Shown here piece after piece: positions 31,922 through 42,085 of a DNA stretch of 64,000 nt. The translations under genes and the position numbers were made by a program. Within the stretch, counting starts at the first letter, position 1; each line of letters starts with the position of its first letter. The DNA comes from Saitoella complicata NRRL Y-17804 (lineage: Eukaryota; Ascomycota; Saitoellomycetes; Saitoellales; Saitoellaceae). Below the pieces are notes generated by a model. That model saw nothing but the letters and a program-made list of their open reading frames with translations, was not told the DNA's origin and ran no database searches. Location: contig NW_017567002.1 in the NCBI RefSeq assembly GCF_001661265.1, positions 310,001 through 374,000 on the forward strand. Reading direction: 5' to 3'.

Positions 31922-33262
31922 ATGAAGACCGTTTTCACCCTCTTTACTTGCCTCGCCAGTCTCACCTCTGTCATATCCACGTCCTACCCGTGACTTGGAC
32001 TCGACTACACCTCGCCTGTCTTGCTCCCTGGTTATTTTCTTACCAAGCTTGCTGACGGTTTCAAGCACGCTCGTGACATTGTCATCGACAGCTGCGGTAA
32101 CCTCATCTTCGCCTCGCTCGGGGACGGTATAATTGCCTTGAAGCCTGAGTGGAATGATGTCTGTCCCACCATCGTCGAGACCAAGGTGCTCGTTCCCGAT
32201 GACGGCTTGAACTTCACCTCCGCCATCACATTGTCTCCCGATGGCAAAACCATCTTCGCCACGACTCCCCAACTTGCCTTGGGTTGAGAGTACGATATTG
32301 ACAGCTTGCTCTGTCACATCTGAAGCCAAGGTTGTGGTTACGGGAATGGCACCTGGGCCGGTCGCTGAGGCAATTAGTCGCGCCGTTGCTATTCCTCAGG
32401 ATAACCCCGATGTTCTGTTTATCAACCGTGGTCTCGATACTCCCGACATTGACAACGCAACCGCGTTCATCGACAATAGCAAGGGTATGATCCAGGCATT
32501 CGACCTCACCAATATGCCTGCCGATGGATACGACTACACCACCGACGGCACAGTTTTCTCTTGGGGTCTCCGCGACACCGTGGGATTCCCGAGGACGCTA
32601 GTGGTAACTTCTGGGTTACCGACAACGGAGCCGATGGCATTACCCGCAACGGTGTTCCCTTGACCGACAACCCCGGCGACGAATTCAACTGCTTGGGCAA
32701 GTACGACGCGTTCTCTACCTCCCCCCCTCCTAACCCCGGGTACCCATTCTGTCACACCAGCTGGAACGTCTCGTCATTGCCAGACTCCGCAGACCTCAGT
32801 ATCGGCACCGGGTTGTTGCTTGACGCCTCCGTTCACGTTGACTCATTCTGCGCCGAGAACAGTATCCCGCCTCGTATCTCCTTCCTTACACACACAGCAC
32901 CCCTCGGCATCGCATTCTACAAGCCCGAAACTCCCTCCTCCGGCAAAGACCTCGTCGGCTCCGCCTTCGTCTCACTCCCCGGCCCAGCAGGCCATAGCAT
33001 CGTCGTTGTCCCCTTCAAAGACGGAGAACCCGCCGCTCCTGCTGACTCGGGAAAGGGGTACTACGACTTTGTCTGGACATCGCCGAGCGTGAATAAGTCG
33101 CAGTGTAGGTCTGCGTTACTTCAGGCTCCTGCGGGGATTGGTTGTCTGAGTCCGGTGGGGTTGGTATTTGATAAAAGGGGACGGCTGTACTTCACTGCGG
33201 ATGTTACTGGTGAGGTCTTTGTTGTGACGAAGGACCAGCCTGAGGATTGTAGCGGGGACTGA
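31922..33262 (+). pseudogene. Broken secreted glucose/sorbosone dehydrogenase-like beta-propeller gene
   Basis: Conceptual pieces match the fungal secreted sorbosone-dehydrogenase-like family: a signal peptide (MKTVFTLFTCLASLTSVIST), GDGIIALKPEW, LSPDGKTIF, SWGLRDTVG, NFWVTDNGADGI, HTAPLGIAFY and the C-terminal SPVGLVFDKRGRLYFTADV. Functional relatives oxidise sugars outside the cell using a six-bladed propeller. Here the frame carries in-frame TGA codons at 31991 and 32285 and changes of reading frame near 32310 and 32580; no plausible intron removes them. The part from 32561 to 33262 is still open for over 230 codons. The promoter TATA box is retained, so inactivation may be fairly recent. 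Assembly error is the alternative explanation. Confidence 0.7.
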
Positions 33263-33455
33263 ATGCGTTGATGATGAATTGAATGGACAGACAATCTGAG
33301 ATAATATCCATAGCACACCGTATACGTAATCAATAACCTAATATTTTGATCCATCATGCCATATGCATGCAACATTTGTAAACGAAAGTGAAACGCCAAT
33401 CCCCTTACTCTTCCCAAAATCCAAAACGACAGACGGACACGTATCAGTAACCAGC

Positions 33456-35225
33456 CTAAATGCGCCCCCTCTCATCCAAAACCTCCTCCCAACTATCCCT
33501 CCTCACCGCCAAATCCCCCTCGCCCTCATCCGAATCCCTCGTCCTTATCCGCCCCAGCGCTTCCGTCGTAACAGCATCATCCTTCACCAACCCCATCCTC
33601 TCCTCCTCCGTCGGCGCTTCCCTTTTCAGAAACCCACCAAACGAGAATTGTTTCCGGAGTTGTGGTGTGCGTGGTGGTTTCGGTACCGGTTCATCCAACT
33701 CCACCGCCGCTTCGTGCTCGTGCTCGTGGCTGAGATCAGGGAACGTCTCGAATACGGACGGTTTCGGGGACGGCGGGGATAAATGCGACACAGGGAATGT
33801 CTGGAGCTGCGCGGGAGCGGTATCGGGCATTTGAGAGATATTGCCAGGGCTGATACCTGGTGTCGTCACTCTCGGGTCCTGGAAACTTGTCTTTCCGTTT
33901 CCTCCTGGTCCCCAGGTTTGTGGTGCGAAACTTATGTGCCGGCCGCCTTCGCTAGGGACGCCCAGGTGTCCTTCCTCGTCGCCGCGTTTGTAGGACATCG
34001 AGCGTTCCGTACCAGCCGAGAACGAACTCATCCTATGCGGCAACTCCGGGATTTGTGGAGCCGCACTCGTTCGCCTTGATCTAAGTCGAATCCCCAACCC
34101 CTCCTCCAACCCTGACGCCCTCGAAGTCCGCGCCCGTCGCATCGTCGACATCCGCCTCCCCAACATCGCTCCCGGACCCGCCAACGCCTCAGCCCCCGGA
34201 TCATACTCGTCTTGTTCCGCATGTACAGCAGTTTTGACATCATCGAGATCTCCCCTCAATACCTCCGTATCCGAGACATTCTTCGCGCTCTTGGAGAGTT
34301 GAAGGAGGACGACCCCACCACAGATGACGAGGAATCCCATACATACCGTAACGATGACCGTAGGCGTTCCTTTGAAGCCTTGGAACATAATTGCCGAGGC
34401 GACGATGGTGGAGGCGGTGAAACAGACGTAGTATGTTGGTGTCACGATGGCTGTGTTGAATATGTTCAGGGCTTTGTTGAGGTAGTTGATTTCGGTGAGG
34501 AGGGTGATGACGACGAAGACCATCAACACATACATAAACCAATGATTGAACTGCGGCGTTCCACTCGCTGCTGTAACAATACTTGCTCCCAACCCTTGTG
34601 TAGCAACGACAGATAATCCACCGATGAGGGAGCAGATTGCGATGTAAATTAGCATGTTGTCTTTTCCCCACTTGGGTCCAGCCCAGAATGCGAGGATGAG
34701 GGAGGCGATGATGACGAGGGAGCCGTAGACGAGGAAGGGCCATGAGAGCATATAGTGCTGGACATCCTGAATTGTTCGCGCGGATTGCTGTTCGGGTGCA
34801 TTGAGTGTAATAATAACCGCGCCGACGATACACTGCGCACACCCAATCTTCCCAACGAATGGTAGCCGCTCCTTCAGGAATATGGATGACCCAATTGCGG
34901 TGATGACGACGGATAGTGCGCCGAGTGGTGTGACGAGGATGGCCTCGGTGAATGCGTATGCCAAAAAGTTACAGATTTCGCCGATGATCATGAGGACCAT
35001 TCCTGTCCACCATATCCAGCTCTTCAAATAGCCATGTCCTACACCAGCTTCCTTCTGGTCTTTGGTATTGGCTTGTAGTAATCCCTTCTTCTTAAAAATG
35101 AAGCTCACACCGATGAAGAACCCGGAACTTACGGCAAGTGCGATACCGATTCCCTTGTAGAGTGAGGCATTTCCTGATCCGACGATGGAGGAGGAAGAGG
35201 AGTCTACTGATGTCGAGTTTGACAT
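33456..35225 (-). CDS. NIPA-family magnesium transporter-like membrane protein
   Basis: Single exon, 589 aa. After a Ser-rich 20-residue N-terminus there are about nine membrane segments between residues 24 and 320, including GIGIALAVSSGFFIGVSFIF, the segment ILVTPLGALSVVITAIGSSI, and FLKERLPFVGKIGC between helices. These are signatures of the NIPA (DUF803) branch of the drug/metabolite transporter superfamily, whose animal members carry magnesium. The C-terminal 270 residues are hydrophilic, Ser/Arg/Pro-rich and probably cytosolic, longer than in animal NIPA proteins but common in fungi. Substrate in this organism is inferred from family only. Confidence 0.88.
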   Translation of the reverse strand: MSNSTSVDSSSSSIVGSGNASLYKGIGIALAVSSGFFIGVSFIFKKKGLLQANTKDQKEAGVGHGYLKSWIWWTGMVLMIIGEICNFLAYAFTEAILVTPLGALSVVITAIGSSIFLKERLPFVGKIGCAQCIVGAVIITLNAPEQQSARTIQDVQHYMLSWPFLVYGSLVIIASLILAFWAGPKWGKDNMLIYIAICSLIGGLSVVATQGLGASIVTAASGTPQFNHWFMYVLMVFVVITLLTEINYLNKALNIFNTAIVTPTYYVCFTASTIVASAIMFQGFKGTPTVIVTVCMGFLVICGGVVLLQLSKSAKNVSDTEVLRGDLDDVKTAVHAEQDEYDPGAEALAGPGAMLGRRMSTMRRARTSRASGLEEGLGIRLRSRRTSAAPQIPELPHRMSSFSAGTERSMSYKRGDEEGHLGVPSEGGRHISFAPQTWGPGGNGKTSFQDPRVTTPGISPGNISQMPDTAPAQLQTFPVSHLSPPSPKPSVFETFPDLSHEHEHEAAVELDEPVPKPPRTPQLRKQFSFGGFLKREAPTEEERMGLVKDDAVTTEALGRIRTRDSDEGEGDLAVRRDSWEEVLDERGRI

Positions 35226-35758
35226 GTTTCGTAGATGGCGGTGTCTACGTTACAGGTCGTCCAGGAGATTCCAGGGGGATGATTGTTGACGTCTCCTATT
35301 TGGAGGTTCGTGCGATTGCTTGGCGAGATGCGCGGGATATGCACGTGTGATTATAAGGGAATTGTTGCTGGAGTAACCGACGCTCTCACACCGTCATCAT
35401 AGAGACTTGCGTGATTCTTATACCAATGGTAACCTCGGCAGCTATTGGCTGTAACTCCACTCCCGCACCGCCCGTCGCCTCGGCCCGCGCAGGGAGTCCT
35501 GAATTCTACGACGCACCCGCGCGACACGACGCACCCTCACCCGGCACCCGCACCAGGCGTTTCACTGCGCTTTTGGCCGCATTTCAATTGAAATGAGCGG
35601 TGCCGTTTTAAATATGCCGTTAAGGCTATTATGACACACTGTAAGGTAAAAAGAGAAGCGACGGTGATAGGGTGAACTACGGAACGAGTTGTCATAATCT
35701 ACCCCATAATGTATCTATTCAACACTAGCTCTAACGTCTACTTCTCCATCTCCCTCAT
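35226..35758. other. Spacer between the NIPA-like gene and the transposon remnant
   Basis: 533 bp holding the promoter of the minus-strand NIPA-like gene and then increasingly AT-rich sequence towards the transposon remnant. I could not identify a terminal inverted repeat or target-site duplication by eye. Confidence 0.3.
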
Positions 35759-38740
35759 TTATATATGCCTCCCACTACAAAGACCAATTCCCACGCATAC
35801 CACTCCCCTTCTCTTCACACCTGATTCAGTTATCGTCACCACACGCTTCCACCTTTTGGAAGATGAGAGCGCTCCACTGCTCTTCGGTTGTTGAAGTTGA
35901 CATTTCCCCAGGTCCGGGAGGTCTGCTGAAACTGCTCGTTCGATGGTATCTCCTGCAAACTCCTTCACATCGCCTGTACTCTTAACTTCCTCTCTCGGCT
36001 TAAGGTTAGTCCCCATCGAAGTACAATACAAGCAGCAGTATGACTCCAGTAGTTTCTGGCGTTGTTTCTCACTTGACTTCTTCTTTCCCACCTTGCTGTC
36101 TGCCAGTACACAGTCCTCATGTGCCCGAGTTTGCAGTTTGTTCACTGTACAATGTCGTTAACATCTTCTGTTGTTAAGTAATCGTTGTAGTCACATCTTG
36201 TGCATTGTTTATGCCAAGGTTCAAAGGAGGGACGCTTGTCGTGGAGATCTGGTAGTAGTTGGAACATTGACTCCATTACCTCGCTTTCTGGGGCATCCTG
36301 AAATGTGGGCAAAACCTTACCGTCTGAGTCCGCTTTGAGAATGTATCCATGCCCATGCAGTATCTAGGACATGGACTCATAGTATCAGTTGTGTGCAACA
36401 TCTGCATCAACAGTCTATAAAAGACCGTGTTTGAATGCCGCTTGTAGCCCCCCAGACTTGATTTGCATGTCTGTTCACCTTTGTCTTTCAGGATCGATGT
36501 ACCCTTACCACCTTAGGCAAGATTTTGACTGGTATTCTCCTGAGTCTGCAGGCTATCATACTGATATACTGAAGACAGATTCCCAGGCTCAGGAGTCCTA
36601 CGGACATATGAGAAGAAATGCGTACCCGCCATGTCCTTCCCCAGGATTCTGCCAACAAGCTCGTACTTGACAGTCTTGTCTCCGTTGCCCAGGGGGAAAC
36701 AGAGTTAAAGGAAATAATCATCTAAGTTGTTGCTGCTGGTTGTTACTCGGTGCCTCAAACTCGCAAATGAGGATCCTTGGCAGATGAACAACTGCTGCTT
36801 TTCGAATTGATAGCTCAGGACACCCAGATTGACGAAATGCCCGATCCTTCTGTTGTGCCTTGGCGTAATTGATTGTCTTATACTCAGTGTATTTCTGAAC
36901 ATCAGCGTCTGTTCCATCATGAGCTTGACTGAGCAGTTCTTCTGAGTCAGGCTTTGTTGGCACCACATCAAGAGGAGTACTGCTTGGCAGAACAATTGTC
37001 TGTATCTGTATTGGTCTCACAATCCGGCGATAGGGACCTGATTGACAGACCTCAATAGTTATCCTCCCTATGGACAGAGAAAAAAGGCCAAGACCTTTGT
37101 TCCAAGGCTCATCAAAGAGGTTTATACCTGAAACCAAGTTGCACCACCATCGGATGGGATTGTTGAACTGTCCTTGGGGACTGGGTACCAAGTCCTGGAT
37201 CCGTACTTGTTTCAAGATTGCATCCCGCTCAGACAATAACCACTCCTGGAAATCAGGCAGTACCTCACCCTGGTAGTACTGCTTTTTGTGATCTGCAGAA
37301 TGCTGTGTTAGAAGAGCCAGAACATTCTCATCAGGCTGATCCAAGGACTGTGTGTTTTTTTTTTTAGCTCTCTTCCGACATTATAAACCTCAAACAACCA
37401 GAACAGAACTTCCAGTGATGTATCAAACCAACACGTGTTTTCACCGATAGGATAGGACTGGTAGCACCTGTTGCCCTTCATGAAGCAAATCCCATTATGA
37501 CTGACCTTCTGCTTATAGGCTGCAGAGTTTTCTTTTTGCGCTCTTCTGCATGTCATGCCGCAGTGGTGTCTGGTGGCCGGCCGTTGTTTGTTTTTGAACG
37601 TGCCCCTTCGGTTCGCATGTTAGGGATGACCCCAGCCATGCTTGGCACTTGCTCAAGTTTAATGATGGGTAAACTTACTTCAAATCATTCTCAAGTGCTC
37701 AGGAAGATTCTGGGCAAACCGGTACAGCTGCGAAAGACCTTCAAGGACTTCCCAGCGATGGCTCTGGACGGTACCGCACGCCAGGTAAATCTTCCAATGA
37801 AGTGACTCTTCTGCATTTGTGGTGTCTGCAGTCTTCAAATCAGCTTCTGTCTTGGAGCTTCTTCATTAGGTGTAAACTTACCTGGCATACCCTCCAACAA
37901 ATTGGGATGAATGGTTTGATAAGACCGGAAAAGCATCTTAGCGTGCACCGGCTTGATCCACCAATTTAGCCAGGCCATGGCTTCTCCAAGCTCCTGTCTG
38001 ATTTCTTCCGCAGTTTTCTTAAACTCTTCGGTATTTTCACAGTCAACCAATTGCAGCACAAGCTTTTCAAACCTGCCTTGATCCTCATACCTGATGAACG
38101 TGGAATTATTCTTGATTCGTGTAACTGATTGCCGGGTATTGCTCCTTACATCACCGGTACAAATCTTCGACTCGCAATCGGAGACAATCTTCAACCAGGT
38201 CCAGGTGCTCCTGGCTAAGGATGGTCCAGCCAGTAAAGTTCTGGGGATTTCCGGACTTTCATGAATGCCTGCATATAACCAAGTCTCTGTGTCTCACTGA
38301 AATCCACAACATTGGCAAACCAGGTATCAGGTGCATCGGGTGTGACTTCCAAGATCGAACGAAAAAGAGCAGTGAAGTGAGCAGCATAATGTCCCACGGT
38401 TTCTCCTCCTGCCCACGAGATAAGAACTGGCACCCAGCGCTGCATATCAACATGATAGGTTGAGGTGATGAGTAGCTGTCCGATCTTAAAGAATTTGCGT
38501 GCACCATCAGTGATCAAGTGATTATTGCTGCGTCGTGTCGTAGAATTCGATACGCCCTCCCGCGCATGCACATTCCGAAAGCGCTGGCCCGCCCTCGCCA
38601 ACGTCGAGAACCACTGCTTACGAAACACTGAAGCCTCGCCCTTCCTCTCTAACGACGGGACAGCACTCGGCCGTCTCCCGTCTCCAGTCACTGAGCTTCT
38701 GAGAACTTGACTAAGTTCGCGTGTCGTTGTCCCCATATCA
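35759..38740 (-). mobile_element. Degraded DNA-transposon-like element with transposase and ubiquitin-protease-like parts
   Basis: A series of minus-strand frames reads as one decayed protein. The upstream part (38736-38215) contains TYHVDMQRWVPVLISW and FANVVDFSETQRLGYMQAF, and the next (38194-37835) SVTRIKNNSTFI and WWIKPVHAKMLF; both resemble, from memory, transposase-like proteins abundant in fungal genomes. Further on come a papain/ubiquitin-hydrolase-like Cys box, ENTCWFDTSLEVLF (about 37460-37400), a matching His region GTHFFSYVRR near 36610, and a tail with CTRCDYND near 36170. The frames are interrupted at several points, some possibly by introns, such as one ending in a poly-A tract near 37360. 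The sequence is visibly more AT-rich than its surroundings. Ends, terminal repeats and superfamily are unresolved. Confidence 0.5.
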
Positions 38741-39667
38741 CCACGGGCGAGACGTACTCAGCACGTGCATGCACCTCCCCCAGCGTACCCGTCTCCCCTC
38801 CTTCATATGAAAACCGCATGACTCGGGCAACCGGAAATCTCGACAGCTGTCAGATTAGATTATTGCGAAATAGGGACAGAGGACGCAGCAGCTTACCGTC
38901 TCCGATTTGACAGTTGGTATGAATTGTCAGTTTGGATCGGAAGGTCGTTGCGCGTGCCACACTCCTATACTTCATCTCTTGTTGAGTCCTCTATGTGGGG
39001 GCTGTGACATTGGCTCAACCCGCTGATGCCGCGGTAATACTCGTACGGCTACCCACACCAACACGCAGCTGCTGACAGCCGTTTGTCTGACATTCGCCGC
39101 CTCCACGCACCCTAGCTGCCAATTGACAGTACAACCAATAGTACGGCGGCTCTTGACCAGCCTGGCTTGCATGCGATACAAAGCGGCCCGGTTCACCCTA
39201 TCGCATGCCTGGTTAAATGCTACTCCTAACCTTATTTGGGCCCTCTACTATATAGAGGTATCTTGCCATGGCCAGGTGCCAGATGGTACCGCTCAATTGC
39301 AAGGCTTCACGTCGTTCCATCGATTCGAACAAGAGGTCTTTGCGCAACACACACTCGGTGGAAACACCCGCCCACGCGATTTAGGCGACTCAATTTGAAA
39401 AGGGGTGGCCCCGCGGTGTTACTCATCACCAGCCAGCTACTATTGATTGACTGAACCTCGGTCTACTCCCGTGGATTTGTGAAGTGGGGGGCCTATATAA
39501 CTTGAGCCCATTGACCTCTTTCTTGCCGATTGCTCGTCCAGAGTCGATCGTTTAACAGCTCCTTAACCCTTGCCGACCTTGACAGGTGCTCCTGTTCAGT
39601 ACGTCGACGTCAGTCAGCATAAGCAATTCAAATCAGTCTGACCAGCTGTCCAACGAAGTTGTCATCA
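38741..39667. promoter_or_regulatory. Promoter region of the CCCH zinc-finger gene
   Basis: A 0.93-kb stretch without a supported gene. A TATATAA at 39494-39500 stands about 170 bp before the ATG, and a second TATATAG lies near 39248. The part next to the transposon remnant may still include one of its ends. Confidence 0.45.
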
Positions 39668-41588
39668 ATGTCCATCCAGACTTCACCCTTCGTCAACGAG
39701 TCGGCCACGGATTATTTCGTCAAGCAACGTCCGTTGAGTAACCAATTCTACCAAAGCGGGAATCCGATTCGTGTTGCGGTTGCTAGGTCTTTGCCTTGTT
39801 CGCCGTACTTGCATCATCAGGATACGTCGAACACCGGCTCCTACTTTCCTTCTGTCAACGCCCAGCAGGATAAATCGACGCCGGCGGGGTCCAGTTGTCG
39901 TGATCGTGCGCCGCCTTTGACGGCGTACAGCTCAATTGCCGAAAGTCCCTTTTTCGCTCCCCACGCAACCTCCGATGCCGCAACCGCTTATCAAAGTTCC
40001 GGCGCAACCTTCCGTATCGACGAAGGCGTCCCAATCCCCGCCAACGCCGATTTCCAAAATGCAGCTGCGTCTATGGCCGCAAAACCTGCATTCAACCTCT
40101 CTACCCGCGCTCTACTTGCTCGTCAACGTCGTTCGGGCGCTGTACCGCAGTCAGCGAGTGCGCCGAGTGAGACGACTGGTGGTGGTGGCCCGAGTTTGTC
40201 TTATCCGCCTGGGCATGGGCTTGGGATGTCGTCGATGAGCTTGAGGAGAAGTTTGTTGAGTATGGGGACGGTTACGATGCCGGAGGGATTGACGCCTGAG
40301 TCAAGTGCGAAGAGTAGTCCTCTCCTCGAACGAGACGTCTCTGTTGGACAGGGAGGTATAGGAATGGGTATGGGTATAGGATTGGGATTGGGATTCGGGA
40401 ATGGGTCTTTGCCGAGTCCGAGATATTCCCCGCTTTTGAGGACGGTTCAGATGCCTTGCACCCCCGCCTCCGCCGACCGCGAACGTTACTCGCCGCCTAG
40501 GACGGGACATGGGCAGTCGGCGTATTTCACTCCGACGTCCACACATTCTACAGCTCAGGTTCAGGGGTATTTCGATATTCCCGTCGTTCAATCACATGCG
40601 CCTATCCTTGAGGCTCATCGTGCGTCTATGACTTCTCTCTCGATGCCTCGTTCGGGTATCGCTGGGGTTCGGTATGTCCCTACCCCGCCTGCTCCCCTCG
40701 AGTCTGGTCTTAGTCCTGGGTCGGTGATGATGAGCCCTTCCTTGAGCACGGGTGTCAAGTTTGATTCTTCTGGGAAGAAAATCGAGATCAAGAAAGATCT
40801 GTACAAGACGGAGTTGTGCAAGAGTTGGGAAGTGAATGGGTCTTGCAGGTACGTCGTCCATCCTCCTCAGTTTCTGATTGAAGCTAATTGTGTGTTCAGG
40901 TATGGGAATAAATGCCAGTTTGCGCACGGGCAGACGCAGTTGAAGTCTGTACAGCGACACCCGAGGTACAAGACTGAACCTTGTGAGACGTTCATTATGG
41001 TATGTCTTCTGCTTATATCCTCAATTTATGCGGGTGTTAATGAAAGGACAGACTGGCTCGTGTCCTTATGGCGACCGTTGCTGTTTCCTTCATACGCACG
41101 ATTTGGCAGTCATCACGGAATCTTACGCAAAGAAACAACGCCGGGCTCGTGCAGCGAGTATGGGCGCCCTCAGCCCTCAGCAAATCGCAACCGAACTCGC
41201 CGGGTTGAGGATCAGTGGCGTCTCATACCCCCAACCGACTTTCTACGAAGTCCAGACCCTCACTCAAAACGTGAGACAGGACGTCTGGAGTCCGACGAGT
41301 ACGGACACGGGCGGTTCCATCTCGCCGGCTTATTCTCGTTCTACTTCTTGTTCGACGAATACGGCTATCACAACGGGTGGCATGCCTACCTTGTCTGGTG
41401 CTACGGCTTTCCTTGTTCTTGCCACGCCGCCTGTGTCGAGTCCGTCGTATTTTACGGGGTATCCGCCTCCTGCCGCTGTGAGGGACATGAAGTCGCCATC
41501 GATGATGGGGATGGCCATGACCAAGGGAGGGAGCCCACAGCAGCAGCAGCACCAGTTGCAGCAACAGCCGATGATGCGCAGATACTAA
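39668..41588 (+). CDS. zfs1: Tandem CCCH zinc-finger protein (Tis11/Zfs1, tristetraprolin type)
   Basis: Exons 39668-40848, 40900-40999 and 41052-41588, 605 aa. A long Ser/Pro/Gly-rich N-terminus precedes two fingers with the exact C-x8-C-x5-C-x3-H spacing: CKSWEVNGSCRYGNKCQFAH and CETFIMTGSCPYGDRCCFLH, introduced by YKTELC and YKTEPC and separated by the usual short linker. Such pairs bind AU-rich elements in 3' UTRs and recruit deadenylation, so the protein probably destabilises mRNAs. Both introns cut the finger region; the first (40849-40899) is 51 nt, in frame and stop-free, and its retention would put 17 residues between the second and third Cys of finger one. The C-terminus is Ser/Gln-rich. 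The start is the first ATG of the frame. Confidence 0.92.
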
Positions 41589-42085
41589 ACTTTCGAATTC
41601 AAAGTGCCTGATCTCCATGGGCTGATGATACGATACGCATATGCATGTGTAATCTTGTACGTATGGATGGAAATTGTATGTCTTTTTTTTAGCGTTTTTT
41701 TTATCCGTCTGAGGGTAAGAGGTGCTCTTGGCGGTGTTTCTAGAAGAAGTTCATGATAATCATACGTTTTATTTGCTTGCATACACCGAGGAGGGGAGGG
41801 GAGGATCTTCGAATATTGAGAAGAGCTCGAGGGCCGGGAGGTGAAGGAGGTAAAGGAGGAGGGATGGATTGGCGTGGATACCCTTTGATACTCTGATACC
41901 CGATTGTTATACAGCACATGCGTTCTTAGCAATTGATTGATATATTTTTAAGATTCCCCACGACTCTCACTGTACACACGTGCATGGCGGAGAGAGCTGC
42001 AAGGTTTGCATCAACGCACAGAAACAGCTGCAGCGCTTCGAGGTCGCAATTGAGCTCCTCGATAAAGTTATACCCACAGAAGTAA
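41589..42085. other. Spacer between the CCCH gene and GCN1
   Basis: 497 bp. Two T-runs near 41683-41702 belong to the CCCH 3' region, and AT-rich sequence near 41930-41955 precedes the GCN1 promoter. No gene is seen. Confidence 0.4.

Noticed and set aside
31922-33262. Intron-based explanation for the broken dehydrogenase gene
   Set aside because: No GT...AG pair of plausible length removes the in-frame stops and frame changes without also losing conserved blocks.
39659-41611. A single 650-codon uninterrupted frame for the CCCH protein
   Set aside because: Reading through destroys the first finger and loses the second; removing the introns at 40849-40899 and 41000-41051 restores two perfect C-x8-C-x5-C-x3-H fingers.
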